Part shown: in pieces, positions 9,601 through 16,257 of the stretch | Layout: each line of letters begins with the position of its first letter | Position numbering within the stretch: position 1 is the first letter of the stretch | NCBI GenBank assembly: GCA_934149275.1 | Contig: CAKPEG010000011.1 | Span: 1-49,623 of the forward strand | Origin: an uncultured Clostridia bacterium | Lineage (GTDB): Bacteria > Bacillota > Clostridia > TANB77 > CAG-508 | Direction: 5' to 3' | DNA: 49,623 nt | Translations under genes and position numbers: made by a program | Notes under the pieces: model-generated | Told to the model about the DNA's origin: nothing | Seen by the model: only the letters and a program-made list of their open reading frames with translations | The model's database searches: none

Positions 9601-9865
9601 AGAAGTTGATAATTACATAAACAAAGAAAACTTGATTTTTACAATAGTAGGAATCCTATTAGGACTTGTATTTGGATATTTCTTAACTGATGGTGTTGTA
9701 GCAAGTGTAGAAATTGATAAATTGAAATTTATAAGACAAGTAGCACCAATTAGTTATCTATACTCTGCAGTAATTACAGCCATTTTCTCAGTTATAGTAA
9801 ACAAAGTAATACATTTTGTATTAAAGAAAATAGATATGATAGAAAGTTTAAAAAGTGTAGAATAA
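6641..9865 (+). CDS. FtsX/MacB-like ABC permease with long extracytoplasmic coiled coil
   Basis: The protein has 1074 residues. A first membrane segment (~20-40) is followed by an extracellular domain. A very long Q/E/K/A-rich coiled coil runs from about 240 to 520 (repeating DAQ.E....K.E patterns). A first FtsX-like three-helix block lies at ~545-680, a second soluble domain at ~720-930, and a second three-helix block at ~945-1060. This is the full double-FtsX layout of clostridial MacB-like permeases. The coiled coil is unusual in size and may reach across the thick cell wall or gather a partner protein. The gene is in an operon with the ATPase before it and the pentein-like gene after it, whose start overlaps this stop codon (TAATG). 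Confidence 0.88.
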   Translation: MKKSLLKNNIKEISKTRRRFISILIMAFLGVGFYAGLNATSPDMLESLDSYADNSNMYDIQVISTLGLTDDDINAIKQIDGIDKAYGIQTKEALSKTEGKEKVCKIIEYNENINKPNISEGRMPETSNECLLDSRYTIEEDVNSLIGKKIILENDDTNEDGSKVLTQTEFTIVGIAETPIYISNERGNTSIGNGSISYYIYTKDDVINLDYYTEICATVKNAKQYVTNSDEYLNTVNPVKEKVEEIKAEREQARYQGLIDKANKKLDDAQAEYDSKKAEVDSQLQDAETQINNAKTELNNSEIKLQNSEKEIQKQEANANSQFKNAETQIKNAEAQLSEKQNELTKSKNTLTEKKAEAEAGISRIEENIAQTQVNLETLQKQKQDAILAGITDTAQIDALIYQATVAIDNLNAKKAEIQAEITSAENQIADGEKQLNSARSELQANKNKLNANKSYSQKQLASAKAKIASGKEQLEKGKTELAEKESEFETSKAEAEEKLNNAQKEINDARDKVGKIEKATWYVQERTDNLGYSNIFDAIKTMSNISKLFPIIFYLVAVLISLTSMTRMIEEERIEIGTLKSLGYTDLQIIIKYILYAFLACIIGGILGMSLGFYLLPSIVWSLYSTMYTIPDFHFNYQLGIGLAGTFIAFACIGGATILVAHSELKETPAALMRPKAPKNGKKIFLEKITFIWRRLNFSKKVTMRNIFRYKKRAIMTIVGIAGCTGLMLTGFGIRDSIIDIPNSQFKGIFQYDSSITLSNADNINSIEKYMNESDKVESYSKICANTGKLKASSRNYDATIFVPNSVEEFEKVCNLKDYKTGEKITLNNEGIIITDKVAEFINAKVGDEVTLIDGDNIEYHLKVSGIVQNYVSNYVYMTKDFYNANVKTFNVNMILLKAIPNTTDDELNKISEELLNIDGVASVSIISSLMSSITDMLGTLNYIVLILVIASALLDFVVLYNLANINIGERQREIATLKVLGFYDKEVDNYINKENLIFTIVGILLGLVFGYFLTDGVVASVEIDKLKFIRQVAPISYLYSAVITAIFSVIVNKVIHFVLKKIDMIESLKSVE

Positions 9866-10569
9866 TGAAAATAATAATTGATTCAAGAATGAGAAAAATT
9901 GAGAAAGAATATTTATCACAGTATGGTGATTTGATAGAATTGCCATACCAATCATCTGTGTATGAAGAGATTTCTTCACACCCAGATATATTCTTTTGCA
10001 AAATAAATAATCAAATATTTCAAGCACCAAATTTGAAATTAGAAAAGCAATTAGAAACTAGAAAAGGAGCAAATCCAGTAGGAACACAATATCCAGAAGA
10101 TATTAAATATAACATATGTCAAATTGGCAAAAGAGTAATACATAATTTTAAATATACAGATCCAGCAGTAGCAGAATACATAGACAGTATTGGCCTGAAA
10201 AAAATAAATATAAAACAAGGTTACTCAAAGTGCAGTATATCTGTAACATCAGAAAATTCATGTATAACATCTGATGAAGGAATATATGAAACACTAAAAA
10301 GAGAAAATATCGATGTATTATTGCTAGACAACACCGATATAAGCTTACTAGATAAAAATGGATTACAAACGAAAATGAACGGTTTTATAGGCGGAGCAAC
10401 AGCAGTTATAGAAGATAAATTTATTCTATTTGGAGATAGTAATAAAATATCAAATAAAGCAAGTTTAATAGAACATTTAAATAATCATAATCTAAAATTA
10501 GTAGACTTTAAAAATCTCGAAATAATAGATTATGGAAGTATAATAGTTCATAATTGTCATCCAGTATAA
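9865..10569 (+). CDS. Probable pentein/GME-fold protein (DUF6873-like)
   Basis: The protein has 234 residues; its ATG overlaps the permease stop codon by one base, showing translational coupling. Sequence features recall the clostridial DUF6873 group, assigned to the guanidino-group-modifying enzyme fold. There are repeated hydrophobic strand pairs ending in H-P-D (SSHPDIFFCKIN), a conserved G-Y-S-K-C-S, GFIGGATAVIEDK, and a C-terminal GSIIVHNC that could supply a catalytic H and C. Family recognition is from memory and the reaction is unknown. No signal peptide is present, so it is cytoplasmic. Its place at the end of an ABC exporter operon is notable but gives no substrate. Confidence 0.6.
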   Translation: MKIIIDSRMRKIEKEYLSQYGDLIELPYQSSVYEEISSHPDIFFCKINNQIFQAPNLKLEKQLETRKGANPVGTQYPEDIKYNICQIGKRVIHNFKYTDPAVAEYIDSIGLKKINIKQGYSKCSISVTSENSCITSDEGIYETLKRENIDVLLLDNTDISLLDKNGLQTKMNGFIGGATAVIEDKFILFGDSNKISNKASLIEHLNNHNLKLVDFKNLEIIDYGSIIVHNCHPV

Positions 10570-10608
10570 ATCAAAGGAAATCATTAAAGTTAATAAATGC
10601 CAAAAACA

Positions 10609-10637
10609 TTGATTTTGGGCTCAAAATGGTGTATAAT
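10609..10637 (+). promoter_or_regulatory. Sigma-A type promoter for the small membrane protein genes
   Basis: TTGATT at 10609-10614 and TATAAT at 10632-10637 have a 17-bp spacer. The start codon at 10711 lies ~70 nt further down. Confidence 0.7.
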
Positions 10638-10710
10638 AAAAAAAGCATAAGATTAAAAAATTATCAGTAGTAAAGAAAAACAATAAAAAAAGACAGGAGG
10701 AAATATTATT

Positions 10711-10965
10711 ATGACATTAGGAGAAATTCTTATTGTACTCTTGAAAGTGGGCTTCATATTACTATTAGTACCGCTTGCAGTAATAGTACTGAAGCTCTTA
10801 TGGAAATTCAGCACAATACTGATAGCCGTAGGCTTAGTCCTGGTTGCAATTGATATTGCATTACATGGGACAGTAGAGAGAATGTCTGATGGAGCAGGAA
10901 TGCTTGCAATTCTGTTATGTGTTGGCATTGCAGTAAAGATGTTTCTGTTTTTTATGAGGCACTAA
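10711..10965 (+). CDS. Small membrane protein, unknown function
   Basis: The protein has 84 residues; ATG 10711 follows GACAGGAGG. It is almost entirely hydrophobic, with likely membrane helices at ~5-27, ~30-48 and ~62-80. The short connecting loops are charged (HGTVERMSDGAG). Codon use is GC-richer than in the ABC operon upstream. It is followed within 71 bp by another tiny membrane protein gene and a terminator, so the two probably form one transcript. I do not recognise it. Confidence 0.7.
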   Translation: MTLGEILIVLLKVGFILLLVPLAVIVLKLLWKFSTILIAVGLVLVAIDIALHGTVERMSDGAGMLAILLCVGIAVKMFLFFMRH

Positions 10966-11035
10966 TAATTTAAACTACGGTACACAAAAGAGTTTGTCCA
11001 ATTGTTATATTTCTTATAATTAGGAGGTATTTTTT

Positions 11036-11173
11036 ATGGTAGTAATGGGTATCTGCATTATCTTGGTTGCACTTGGAGTTGCTTTTCAGGTATACGAATT
11101 GTCTTTCTTGATGTTGGTATACATTGCAGCACAGTTTGTTGGCAAAGCTATTGCAGAGAAATTCTTTAAGTAA
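11036..11173 (+). CDS. Very small membrane protein (45 aa), unknown function
   Basis: The reading frame begins at ATG 11036, 9 bp after a strong TAGGAGGT, and encodes MVVMGICIILVALGV... to ...IAEKFFK, stop at 11171-11173. Two hydrophobic stretches cover almost all of it, with a short basic end. Supporting points are the strong RBS, the immediately following terminator (11191-11225), and codon use like that of the 84-residue protein upstream. It could be a membrane partner or a regulator of a larger complex. No homologue is recognised. Confidence 0.6.
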   Translation: MVVMGICIILVALGVAFQVYELSFLMLVYIAAQFVGKAIAEKFFK

Positions 11174-11190
11174 AATACATTGGACAAAAG

Positions 11191-11225
11191 CGCAGGGATG
11201 GGAAACCATCCCTGTGTTTTTTTTT
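11191..11225 (+). terminator. Rho-independent terminator
   Basis: A 9-bp GC-rich stem (CAGGGATGG/CCATCCCTG) with a GAAA tetraloop is followed by a run of T residues. Confidence 0.9.
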
Positions 11226-11240
11226 GAGAACATATAGTGA

Positions 11241-11369
11241 AAACGAATATTATATTTAATTTTTGAGTGACGCGCAGTTTAAAAGTTTTTACTAAAACCG
11301 ACTAAACGAAGTTTAGTGGGCGTAAAATCTTTTAGCAAGAAACGAAAAAAATAAATATAATATTCGTTT
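11241..11369. mobile_element. MITE-like palindromic element, copy A
   Basis: The element is 129 bp with perfect 18-bp terminal inverted repeats (AAACGAATATTATATTTA and its complement). A conserved GAGTGACGCGCAGTTT block lies on one side and TTTTAGCAAG.AACGA on the other. The centre is an ACTAAACGAAGTTTAGT palindrome. The whole element can fold as one long imperfect hairpin. Copies B (13660-13785, same orientation) and C (14021-14150, inverted) are in this window. No coding capacity. Confidence 0.8.
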
Positions 11370-11378
11370 AATTTATTT

Positions 11379-11438
11379 TTAAAAATCCAAGGAGTGTGAG
11401 ACAGCCAGGTGTGAAAAAAATTTCAATATGTATTTTTA
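11379..11438. repeat. Fragment of a type D palindromic element
   Basis: Read on the minus strand, this stretch (aaaatacatattgaaa.. ttcacacctggctg..cactccttggatttt) matches the left arm of the element at 4548-4605 with few changes. It abuts copy A, so two element types have landed together or recombined here. It is incomplete: no right arm is seen. Confidence 0.6.
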
Positions 11439-11464
11439 TAAGTAAGTTAAAAGAACCAAAAACA

Positions 11465-11493
11465 TTGACAAATCAACCATAACGATATAAAAT
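11465..11493 (+). promoter_or_regulatory. Sigma-A type promoter of the Clp-M41 gene
   Basis: TTGACA at 11465-11470, a 17-bp spacer, and TAAAAT at 11488-11493 lie 51 bp before the start codon at 11544. Confidence 0.65.
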
Positions 11494-11543
11494 GATTATG
11501 TTACTTATCACCAAGTTGATACATTATATAGGAGGTAATAGTT

Positions 11544-13592
11544 ATGAGACTGAATAGCGATGCAGCAAATTTGTTTTTAGCTTCAAAAGCAGTAGCTGAG
11601 CGGAATGGATTTGGATATGTTCCAGAAATAATCGGACTCGGAACGCTGGCAATGATGAAAGACAGCCCATTACACAGGTACTTTTTAAATCAGAATTTAG
11701 AGCACAAGGAAATTGTAGAAAAAGTAACAGAAATGTACAAGAAATATTTTCCGTATGAGGAAGAAAGAGTACAAAAGTATGCGGAAATCATTCAGTCAGC
11801 GCAGGAAGCAACAATGGCAGAGCCTTCTGCACCGGAATATGTAGTACTTACTGGAGATGATTTTAAAAAATTTGAAGGTTCATTTGTTACCATCAAATTA
11901 CGTCTCGACAGCGGTAAAACCGAACAGGTTAATATAACCAAGGAATTGTATGGTATTCTGGTGATGGCTATGAACATTGCAAAGAATATGTACAAAGCCA
12001 CAGCATTGACTAATCACTATATTTTAGCAGCTTTTGCTGAGAGCATGCCGGATGAATACATGGAGCTCGTAACAAGTTGCTTAGGAGTGGATGCAATTCT
12101 TCCAGATACTGCACTTGAAAAACCAGGACTTGATGCTATAAGAAGAAAGAACTTACTTCCAAAGAATCTGGAAGGCTTCTTAACAGTCATGAACGACAAG
12201 TATTCTCCAGATGAAGAGTACTGCAAGATTCTTGGAAGAGATCGAGAAACAGAGACATTGATCAAGATTCTTTCAAAAGCAACCAAGAGAAATGCTGTAC
12301 TGGTAGGATACCCTGGCGTAGGCAAGACTGCGATTGTCGAGAAGTTCGTTTGGAGTATCGTGAAGGGTACATGCCATGATAGGTTCAAAGATGCTATCGT
12401 CTTATCTTTGGATGTGACATCAATCATCGCGGGTACAAAGTATCGTGGAATGGCAGAAGCAAGGTTCCAGGAGATGATTAAATTCCTTGAAACACATCCA
12501 AACTGCATTCTGTTTATCGATGAAATCCACACTGTACTGGGAGCTGGTGCTTGCAAAGATGGAGAGTTGGATTTGGCCAATTCACTGAAGCCAATATTAG
12601 CACGTGGAGACACACAGGTGATTGGAGCTACAACTTTCGATGAGTACGAAAAGTATTTTTCGAAAGATGGTGCTCTCAAGCGAAGATTTGAAAAAATTGT
12701 CGTTAAAGAGCCAAAATCTAATGAGTTGTATGATATGATTAAAAACCAGATATTAAGTCTGGAAGAATTCCATCATACAACAATTAGCAAAGAACTGGTT
12801 GACTTTACAATCTTAAATGCATCATGTTTCAACTTTGAGACAAAGAATCCGGACAGAACGCTGGATTTGCTGGACCGAGCAATGGCAGGAGCCGAGCTTA
12901 AAGGAAAAGCCAAAGTAGAAAGAGAAGATATCTTGGATAACTTTGAGATAAGGAGAAAACAGTTCGAGAGAATGCCGGAGAAGAAAAAGAAAGCTACAGC
13001 TTACCATGAAGCTGGACACTACATCATTCAGAGGTTTTCACCTGAACTGCAGTATCTGAAAACATTGGCAATATCAATCATGCCAGCGGAGGATTACTTA
13101 GGTGTAAATGTCTTTGAAGAGGACGAGTATGCAACACCATCCGCTAACAGAGAGTATTATATCCAGATGATTGCAAAATTACTTGCAGGTAGAAGAGCAG
13201 AAAAGCTGTATACCAAAGAGCTTTCGGCAGGTGCAAATTCAGACCTGGCAAAAGCTACACGTCTTGCTAAAGATATGATTACAAGATACGGCTTGGACGA
13301 GAACTTCACTGAGGACAGAGTATATCTCCGTGAGAGCGAAAACCCGATGTATACAGATAATATCATTGAGAAGATTAGCTCGGAGATGGATGAAATCCTT
13401 ACAGAAGCAAAAAAATATGCTGACAGCATTTTAGCTAAACACGAAGCAGAACTGGAGATGCTCGTTGAAGAGCTTATGCAGAAGGGAATTCTTTCCCAGG
13501 TTGAGCTGGAAGAAATTTTTGACGAATCAAAGGTTTCTAACTTTCTTCTTGGAGAAGCAATCACAGAATCTGCAGAAATCGTAACCAAATAA
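11544..13592 (+). CDS. Chimeric AAA+ protease: ClpA/C-type ATPase fused to an M41 (FtsH-type) zinc peptidase
   Basis: The protein has 682 residues; ATG 11544 follows TAGGAGGT. Residues ~130-230 contain a Clp-N-like helical repeat (ATALTNHYILAAFAES). A single ClpA/B/C-style AAA module follows, with Walker A GYPGVGKT (255-262), Walker B CILFIDE (321-327), sensor region GATTFDEY (361-368) and an arginine finger RR (380-381). From about 480 there is a peptidase M41 domain with HEAGH (488-492) and a probable third zinc ligand D567 in GANSDLAKATRLAKDM. Unlike FtsH it has no membrane segments; unlike ClpC it has no second ATPase ring. It would unfold and digest proteins in the cytoplasm with both activities in one chain. 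Domain families are certain from motifs; substrate and physiological role are unknown. The gene has its own promoter and terminator, GC-richer codons, and direct copies of a palindromic element on both sides. Confidence 0.93.
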   Translation: MRLNSDAANLFLASKAVAERNGFGYVPEIIGLGTLAMMKDSPLHRYFLNQNLEHKEIVEKVTEMYKKYFPYEEERVQKYAEIIQSAQEATMAEPSAPEYVVLTGDDFKKFEGSFVTIKLRLDSGKTEQVNITKELYGILVMAMNIAKNMYKATALTNHYILAAFAESMPDEYMELVTSCLGVDAILPDTALEKPGLDAIRRKNLLPKNLEGFLTVMNDKYSPDEEYCKILGRDRETETLIKILSKATKRNAVLVGYPGVGKTAIVEKFVWSIVKGTCHDRFKDAIVLSLDVTSIIAGTKYRGMAEARFQEMIKFLETHPNCILFIDEIHTVLGAGACKDGELDLANSLKPILARGDTQVIGATTFDEYEKYFSKDGALKRRFEKIVVKEPKSNELYDMIKNQILSLEEFHHTTISKELVDFTILNASCFNFETKNPDRTLDLLDRAMAGAELKGKAKVEREDILDNFEIRRKQFERMPEKKKKATAYHEAGHYIIQRFSPELQYLKTLAISIMPAEDYLGVNVFEEDEYATPSANREYYIQMIAKLLAGRRAEKLYTKELSAGANSDLAKATRLAKDMITRYGLDENFTEDRVYLRESENPMYTDNIIEKISSEMDEILTEAKKYADSILAKHEAELEMLVEELMQKGILSQVELEEIFDESKVSNFLLGEAITESAEIVTK

Positions 13593-13615
13593 TAACTATA
13601 AAATATCTCAAAAGA

Positions 13616-13641
13616 GGCGCTACTAATGTAGCGCCCCTTTT
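13616..13641 (+). terminator. Rho-independent terminator of the Clp-M41 gene
   Basis: An 8-bp perfect stem GGCGCTAC/GTAGCGCC with a TAAT loop is followed by CCTTTT, 23 bp after the stop codon. Confidence 0.85.
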
Positions 13642-13659
13642 CATGTATTAATTCTAGTA

Positions 13660-13785
13660 AAACGAAATATTATATTTGATTTTTGAGTGACGCGCAGTTT
13701 AAAAGTTTTTCCCTAACCTACTAAACGAAGTTTAGTAGGTGGAAAATCTTTTAGCAAGGAATGAAAAAATAAATATAATGTTTTC
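13660..13785. mobile_element. MITE-like palindromic element, copy B
   Basis: Same orientation and layout as copy A: AAACGAAATATTATATTTG start, the GAGTGACGCGCAGTTTAAAAG block, the central CTACTAAACGAAGTTTAGTAG palindrome, and AGCAAGGAATGAAAAAATAAATATAATG at the end. The terminal repeats are slightly decayed. With copy A it brackets the Clp-M41 gene as a direct-repeat pair. Confidence 0.8.
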
Positions 13786-13806
13786 TCAATAACGGCACTT
13801 AAAATA

Positions 13807-13835
13807 TTGACATTATATAAACATACCAGTATAAT
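13807..13835 (+). promoter_or_regulatory. Promoter of the SAM riboswitch/metK transcript
   Basis: A consensus TTGACA (13807-13812) and TATAAT (13830-13835) have a 17-bp spacer, starting transcription just before the riboswitch. Confidence 0.85.
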
Positions 13836-13848
13836 AACTCATATATAT

Positions 13849-14003
13849 GTTATCAAGAGTGGACGAGAGAATCGGCTTAATGACTCCACAGCAACCTATT
13901 TCAGTTAGGTGCTAAAACCGACGAAGTTACAAAAATGTACTTTGGATGATGATTTAAAGAGAATTAAAAACCTTCGTACATAAAATTGTACAAAGGTTTT
14001 TTG
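13849..14003 (+). promoter_or_regulatory. SAM-I (S-box) riboswitch with intrinsic terminator
   Basis: Conserved S-box blocks appear in order: TATCAAGAG (13851-13859), GGCTTAATGACTCCACAGCAACC (the TGA..C.CaGCAACC core, 13874-13896), the GGTGCTAAAACC pair (13918 region) and GGATGATGATTTAAAGAG at the 3' side. The expression platform is a terminator with stem AAAACCTT.GTACA/TGTAC.AAGGTTTT and T run (13966-14003). By family knowledge, bound S-adenosylmethionine favours termination and shuts off the downstream gene. Here that is metK, the SAM synthetase, but the start codon lies 210 bp further on, past MITE copy C. Confidence 0.85.
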
Positions 14004-14020
14004 ATTATATATTAAACTCA

Positions 14021-14150
14021 AAAAGAATATTATATTTAATTTTTTCGTTCCTTGCTAAAATATTTTACCGCTCACTAAACTTTGTTTAGTAAGCTAGGTA
14101 AAAACTTTCAAACTGCGCGTCACTCAAAAATTAAATGTAACATTCGTAAT
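14021..14150. mobile_element. MITE-like palindromic element, copy C (inverted)
   Basis: Read on the minus strand it matches A and B: ATTTAATTTTTGAGTGACGC, GCAGTTT, the central TTTAGT palindrome, TTTTAGCAAGGAACG, and a TATAATATTC end. It sits in the metK 5' leader, between the riboswitch terminator and the ribosome binding site, and would form a long hairpin in the mRNA. Copies B and C are inverted around the riboswitch. Confidence 0.8.
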
Positions 14151-14212
14151 AGTACAACTTTAAATATTAATTGAAACATATATAAATCTATCATATGAAA
14201 GGATTGAATCAA

Positions 14213-15355
14213 ATGAAAAGACTATTCACATCAGAAAGCGTAACAGAAGGACACCCAGACAAACTATGCGATTATATTTCAGATAGCATACTAGACAGCT
14301 ATTTAGAAAAAGATGAAAATGCAAGAGTAGCATGCGAAACAGTAGCAGGAAAAGGAGAAATTTATATAACAGGAGAAATATCATCAACAGCCGACGTAGA
14401 TATTGAAAAAGTAGTAAGAAATACTATAAAAGAAGTAGGATACGAAAACAGCAAATATGATATAGATTATAAAACATGTGCTATTCGAATCAACATTTCA
14501 AAACAGTCACCAGACATAGCTCAAGGAGTAGATAAATCACTAGAAGACAGAGAAGGTGAAAACATAGAATCAGAAGGAGCAGGAGACCAAGGATTAATGT
14601 TTGGTTATGCATGTGATGAAACAGAAGAACTAATGCCATTACCAATTTCATTAGCACACAAATTAGCAAGAAAATTAACAGAAGTAAGAAAAAATAAAGT
14701 TATTGATTACCTAAGACCAGATGGAAAAGTTCAAGTAACAGTAGAATATGAAAATGAAGAGCCAGTCAGAGTTGACACAATTGTAGTATCAAGCCAACAC
14801 CTACCAGAAGTAGAATTAGAAACATTAAAAAAAGACATAATGGAAAAAGTTATAAAAGCCACAGTACCTGAAAATTTATTAGATGAAAATACAAAATATT
14901 TCATAAACCCAACAGGAAGATTCGTAATAGGAGGACCACTTGGAGATAGTGGGCTAACAGGAAGAAAAATAATTGTTGACACATATGGTGGTGCTGCGAG
15001 ACATGGTGGAGGAGCTTTTTCAGGAAAAGATGCGACAAAAGTTGATAAATCAGCATCATATATGGCAAGATGCATTGCAAAAAATATTGTTGCAAACGGT
15101 TATGCAAAAAGATGCGAAATTCAACTTGCTTATAGCATAGGAGTAGCAAAGCCAGTATCAATATATGTAAATACTTATGGAACAAATACAATACCTGAAG
15201 AAGAAATTATAAAGAAAATAGAAAATAAATTTGACCTAACACCAAGAGGAATTATAAACTATTTAGGTTTAAAAAAGCCAATCTACAGAAAAACAACTAA
15301 CTATGGACACTTTGGAAAAAAAGACTTGCCTTGGGAATTTGTAATAAAAATGTAA
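14213..15355 (+). CDS. metK: S-adenosylmethionine synthetase
   Basis: The enzyme makes S-adenosylmethionine from methionine and ATP in the cytoplasm. It is 380 residues from ATG 14213; this start is preferred over 14195 because AAAGGA (14198-14203) is correctly placed and MKRLFTSESVTEGHPDK is the normal N-terminus. Signature motifs are GHPDK (residues 13-17), the GAGDQGLMFGYA hexapeptide region and GGGAFSGKDATKVD near residue 260, all intact. The length is that of the family (380-400). Regulation is by the SAM-I riboswitch upstream. The long leader containing an inserted palindromic element is unusual. Confidence 0.97.
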   Translation: MKRLFTSESVTEGHPDKLCDYISDSILDSYLEKDENARVACETVAGKGEIYITGEISSTADVDIEKVVRNTIKEVGYENSKYDIDYKTCAIRINISKQSPDIAQGVDKSLEDREGENIESEGAGDQGLMFGYACDETEELMPLPISLAHKLARKLTEVRKNKVIDYLRPDGKVQVTVEYENEEPVRVDTIVVSSQHLPEVELETLKKDIMEKVIKATVPENLLDENTKYFINPTGRFVIGGPLGDSGLTGRKIIVDTYGGAARHGGGAFSGKDATKVDKSASYMARCIAKNIVANGYAKRCEIQLAYSIGVAKPVSIYVNTYGTNTIPEEEIIKKIENKFDLTPRGIINYLGLKKPIYRKTTNYGHFGKKDLPWEFVIKM

Positions 15356-15383
15356 TAAAATCGTAAAAATATATAAAAAGTAC

Positions 15384-15412
15384 TTGAAAATAAGAAAAAA
15401 AGGTGATATACT
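15384..15412 (+). promoter_or_regulatory. Sigma-A type promoter
   Basis: TTGAAA (15384-15389), a 17-bp spacer and TATACT (15407-15412) drive the 150-residue protein gene. No terminator is obvious after metK at 15355, so read-through is possible. Confidence 0.7.
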
Positions 15413-15449
15413 ACTCCTTACCAAAATCTTTTTAGGAGGTATAGACATT

Positions 15450-15902
15450 ATGACAGGAAAACAGCACATGACAACGGAGCAAATGGATCATTTTTTGCGG
15501 CATGTAAAAATGCACGCAGAGGAACTTCGGAACGGAACGTTCTGTAAGGACGCAACTTATTTGGACAAACTGCGTGAAGCGCAGGACATGGCACTTGAAA
15601 TCTCTCATGAGATTTTCCATGTTATGAGAACCAAAGGTTTCGAAAAATATGAAGGTGAGGACTTTATGTTCTACACTAAACTTCCGGAAAACCTTGAGCA
15701 GCATGAGTTCCGCGATTTCGATTACGAGTCATTCCGCCTGGGATGCAAAATCAAGAGAGCAACTGATATGATCTTATGTGATGAAAAGGATCTGGAGCTC
15801 GATGAGAACGAAGTTGCAAAAGAACTGGAAATCCTCGGAAATGCAATCCAGGATGCAGGTGTTTTGCTCAAGTTACTTGAGGGACATTTCGTTGCAGCGT
15901 GA
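15450..15902 (+). CDS. 150-residue helical protein, unknown function
   Basis: Start ATG 15450 lies 9 bp after GGAGGT; an in-frame upstream start at 15384 would overlap the promoter and is rejected. The protein is acidic, soluble and predicted mostly helical (MTTEQMDHFLRHVKMHAEEL, LREAQDMALEISHEIFHVM, C-terminal DAGVLLKLLEGHFVAA). Codon use (cgg, ctg, ctc, cgc) is clearly GC-richer than in metK and matches the genes at 1058, 10711 and 11544. It has its own promoter and terminator. No known family is recognised. Confidence 0.75.
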   Translation: MTGKQHMTTEQMDHFLRHVKMHAEELRNGTFCKDATYLDKLREAQDMALEISHEIFHVMRTKGFEKYEGEDFMFYTKLPENLEQHEFRDFDYESFRLGCKIKRATDMILCDEKDLELDENEVAKELEILGNAIQDAGVLLKLLEGHFVAA

Positions 15903-15919
15903 GAAATAGGTTAGGTACC

Positions 15920-15961
15920 AACCGGCTGGGATAATTGAACCAGCCGGTTCTTTTAATTTTT
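15920..15961 (+). terminator. Rho-independent terminator
   Basis: A 10-bp stem AACCGGCTGG/CCAGCCGGTT, a 10-nt loop, then CTTTTAATTTTT. Confidence 0.88.
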
Positions 15962-15986
15962 ATGATCCCCCTAATTATATCATGGA

Positions 15987-16050
15987 TTATTATATGAAGA
16001 AATTCCTTTGAGCTTTCTATTATATAAAATTAACAATGCACATAAATTTG
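15987..16050. repeat. Intergenic hairpin repeat, copy 2 (degenerate left arm)
   Basis: AGCTTTCTATTATATAAAATTAACAATGCACATAAATTT matches the right arm and tail of the repeat at 779-815. The left arm pairs only in part. The rest of 16050-16190 shows nothing recognisable apart from AT-rich DNA. Confidence 0.5.
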
Positions 16051-16196
16051 TTTAAAAAATTTGTGTATAAGAAATACTGATTAAAAAAGTTATTAATATC
16101 TGATTTGGTTCTTTTTGCATAGAAATTATTTTAAAAAGTTATAATAAAAATAATATGAAAATTACCGATTTGGCACGGAAAAAATGGCAAAAGTAC

Positions 16197-16225
16197 TTAA
16201 AAAATTGTAAGAGTATTAGTACAAT
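16197..16225 (+). promoter_or_regulatory. Sigma-A type promoter
   Basis: TTAAAA (16197-16202), a 17-bp spacer and TACAAT (16220-16225) lie 32 bp before the start codon at 16258. Confidence 0.55.
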
Positions 16226-16257
16226 AAAATAGAAATTAATATTTGAAAGGAAGAAAA

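Noticed and set aside
11249..11369. Palindromic copies A-C considered as plain terminators
   Set aside because: They are conserved in sequence far beyond a stem and T run, occur on both strands, and lie after genes that already have their own terminators.
12017..12679. 220-codon minus-strand frame inside the Clp-M41 gene
   Set aside because: Shadow of a strongly conserved coding sequence on the plus strand; no RBS or recognisable product.
14195..14212. Earlier metK start at 14195
   Set aside because: It has no RBS and contains the RBS of the start at 14213; the extra six residues are not part of the family.
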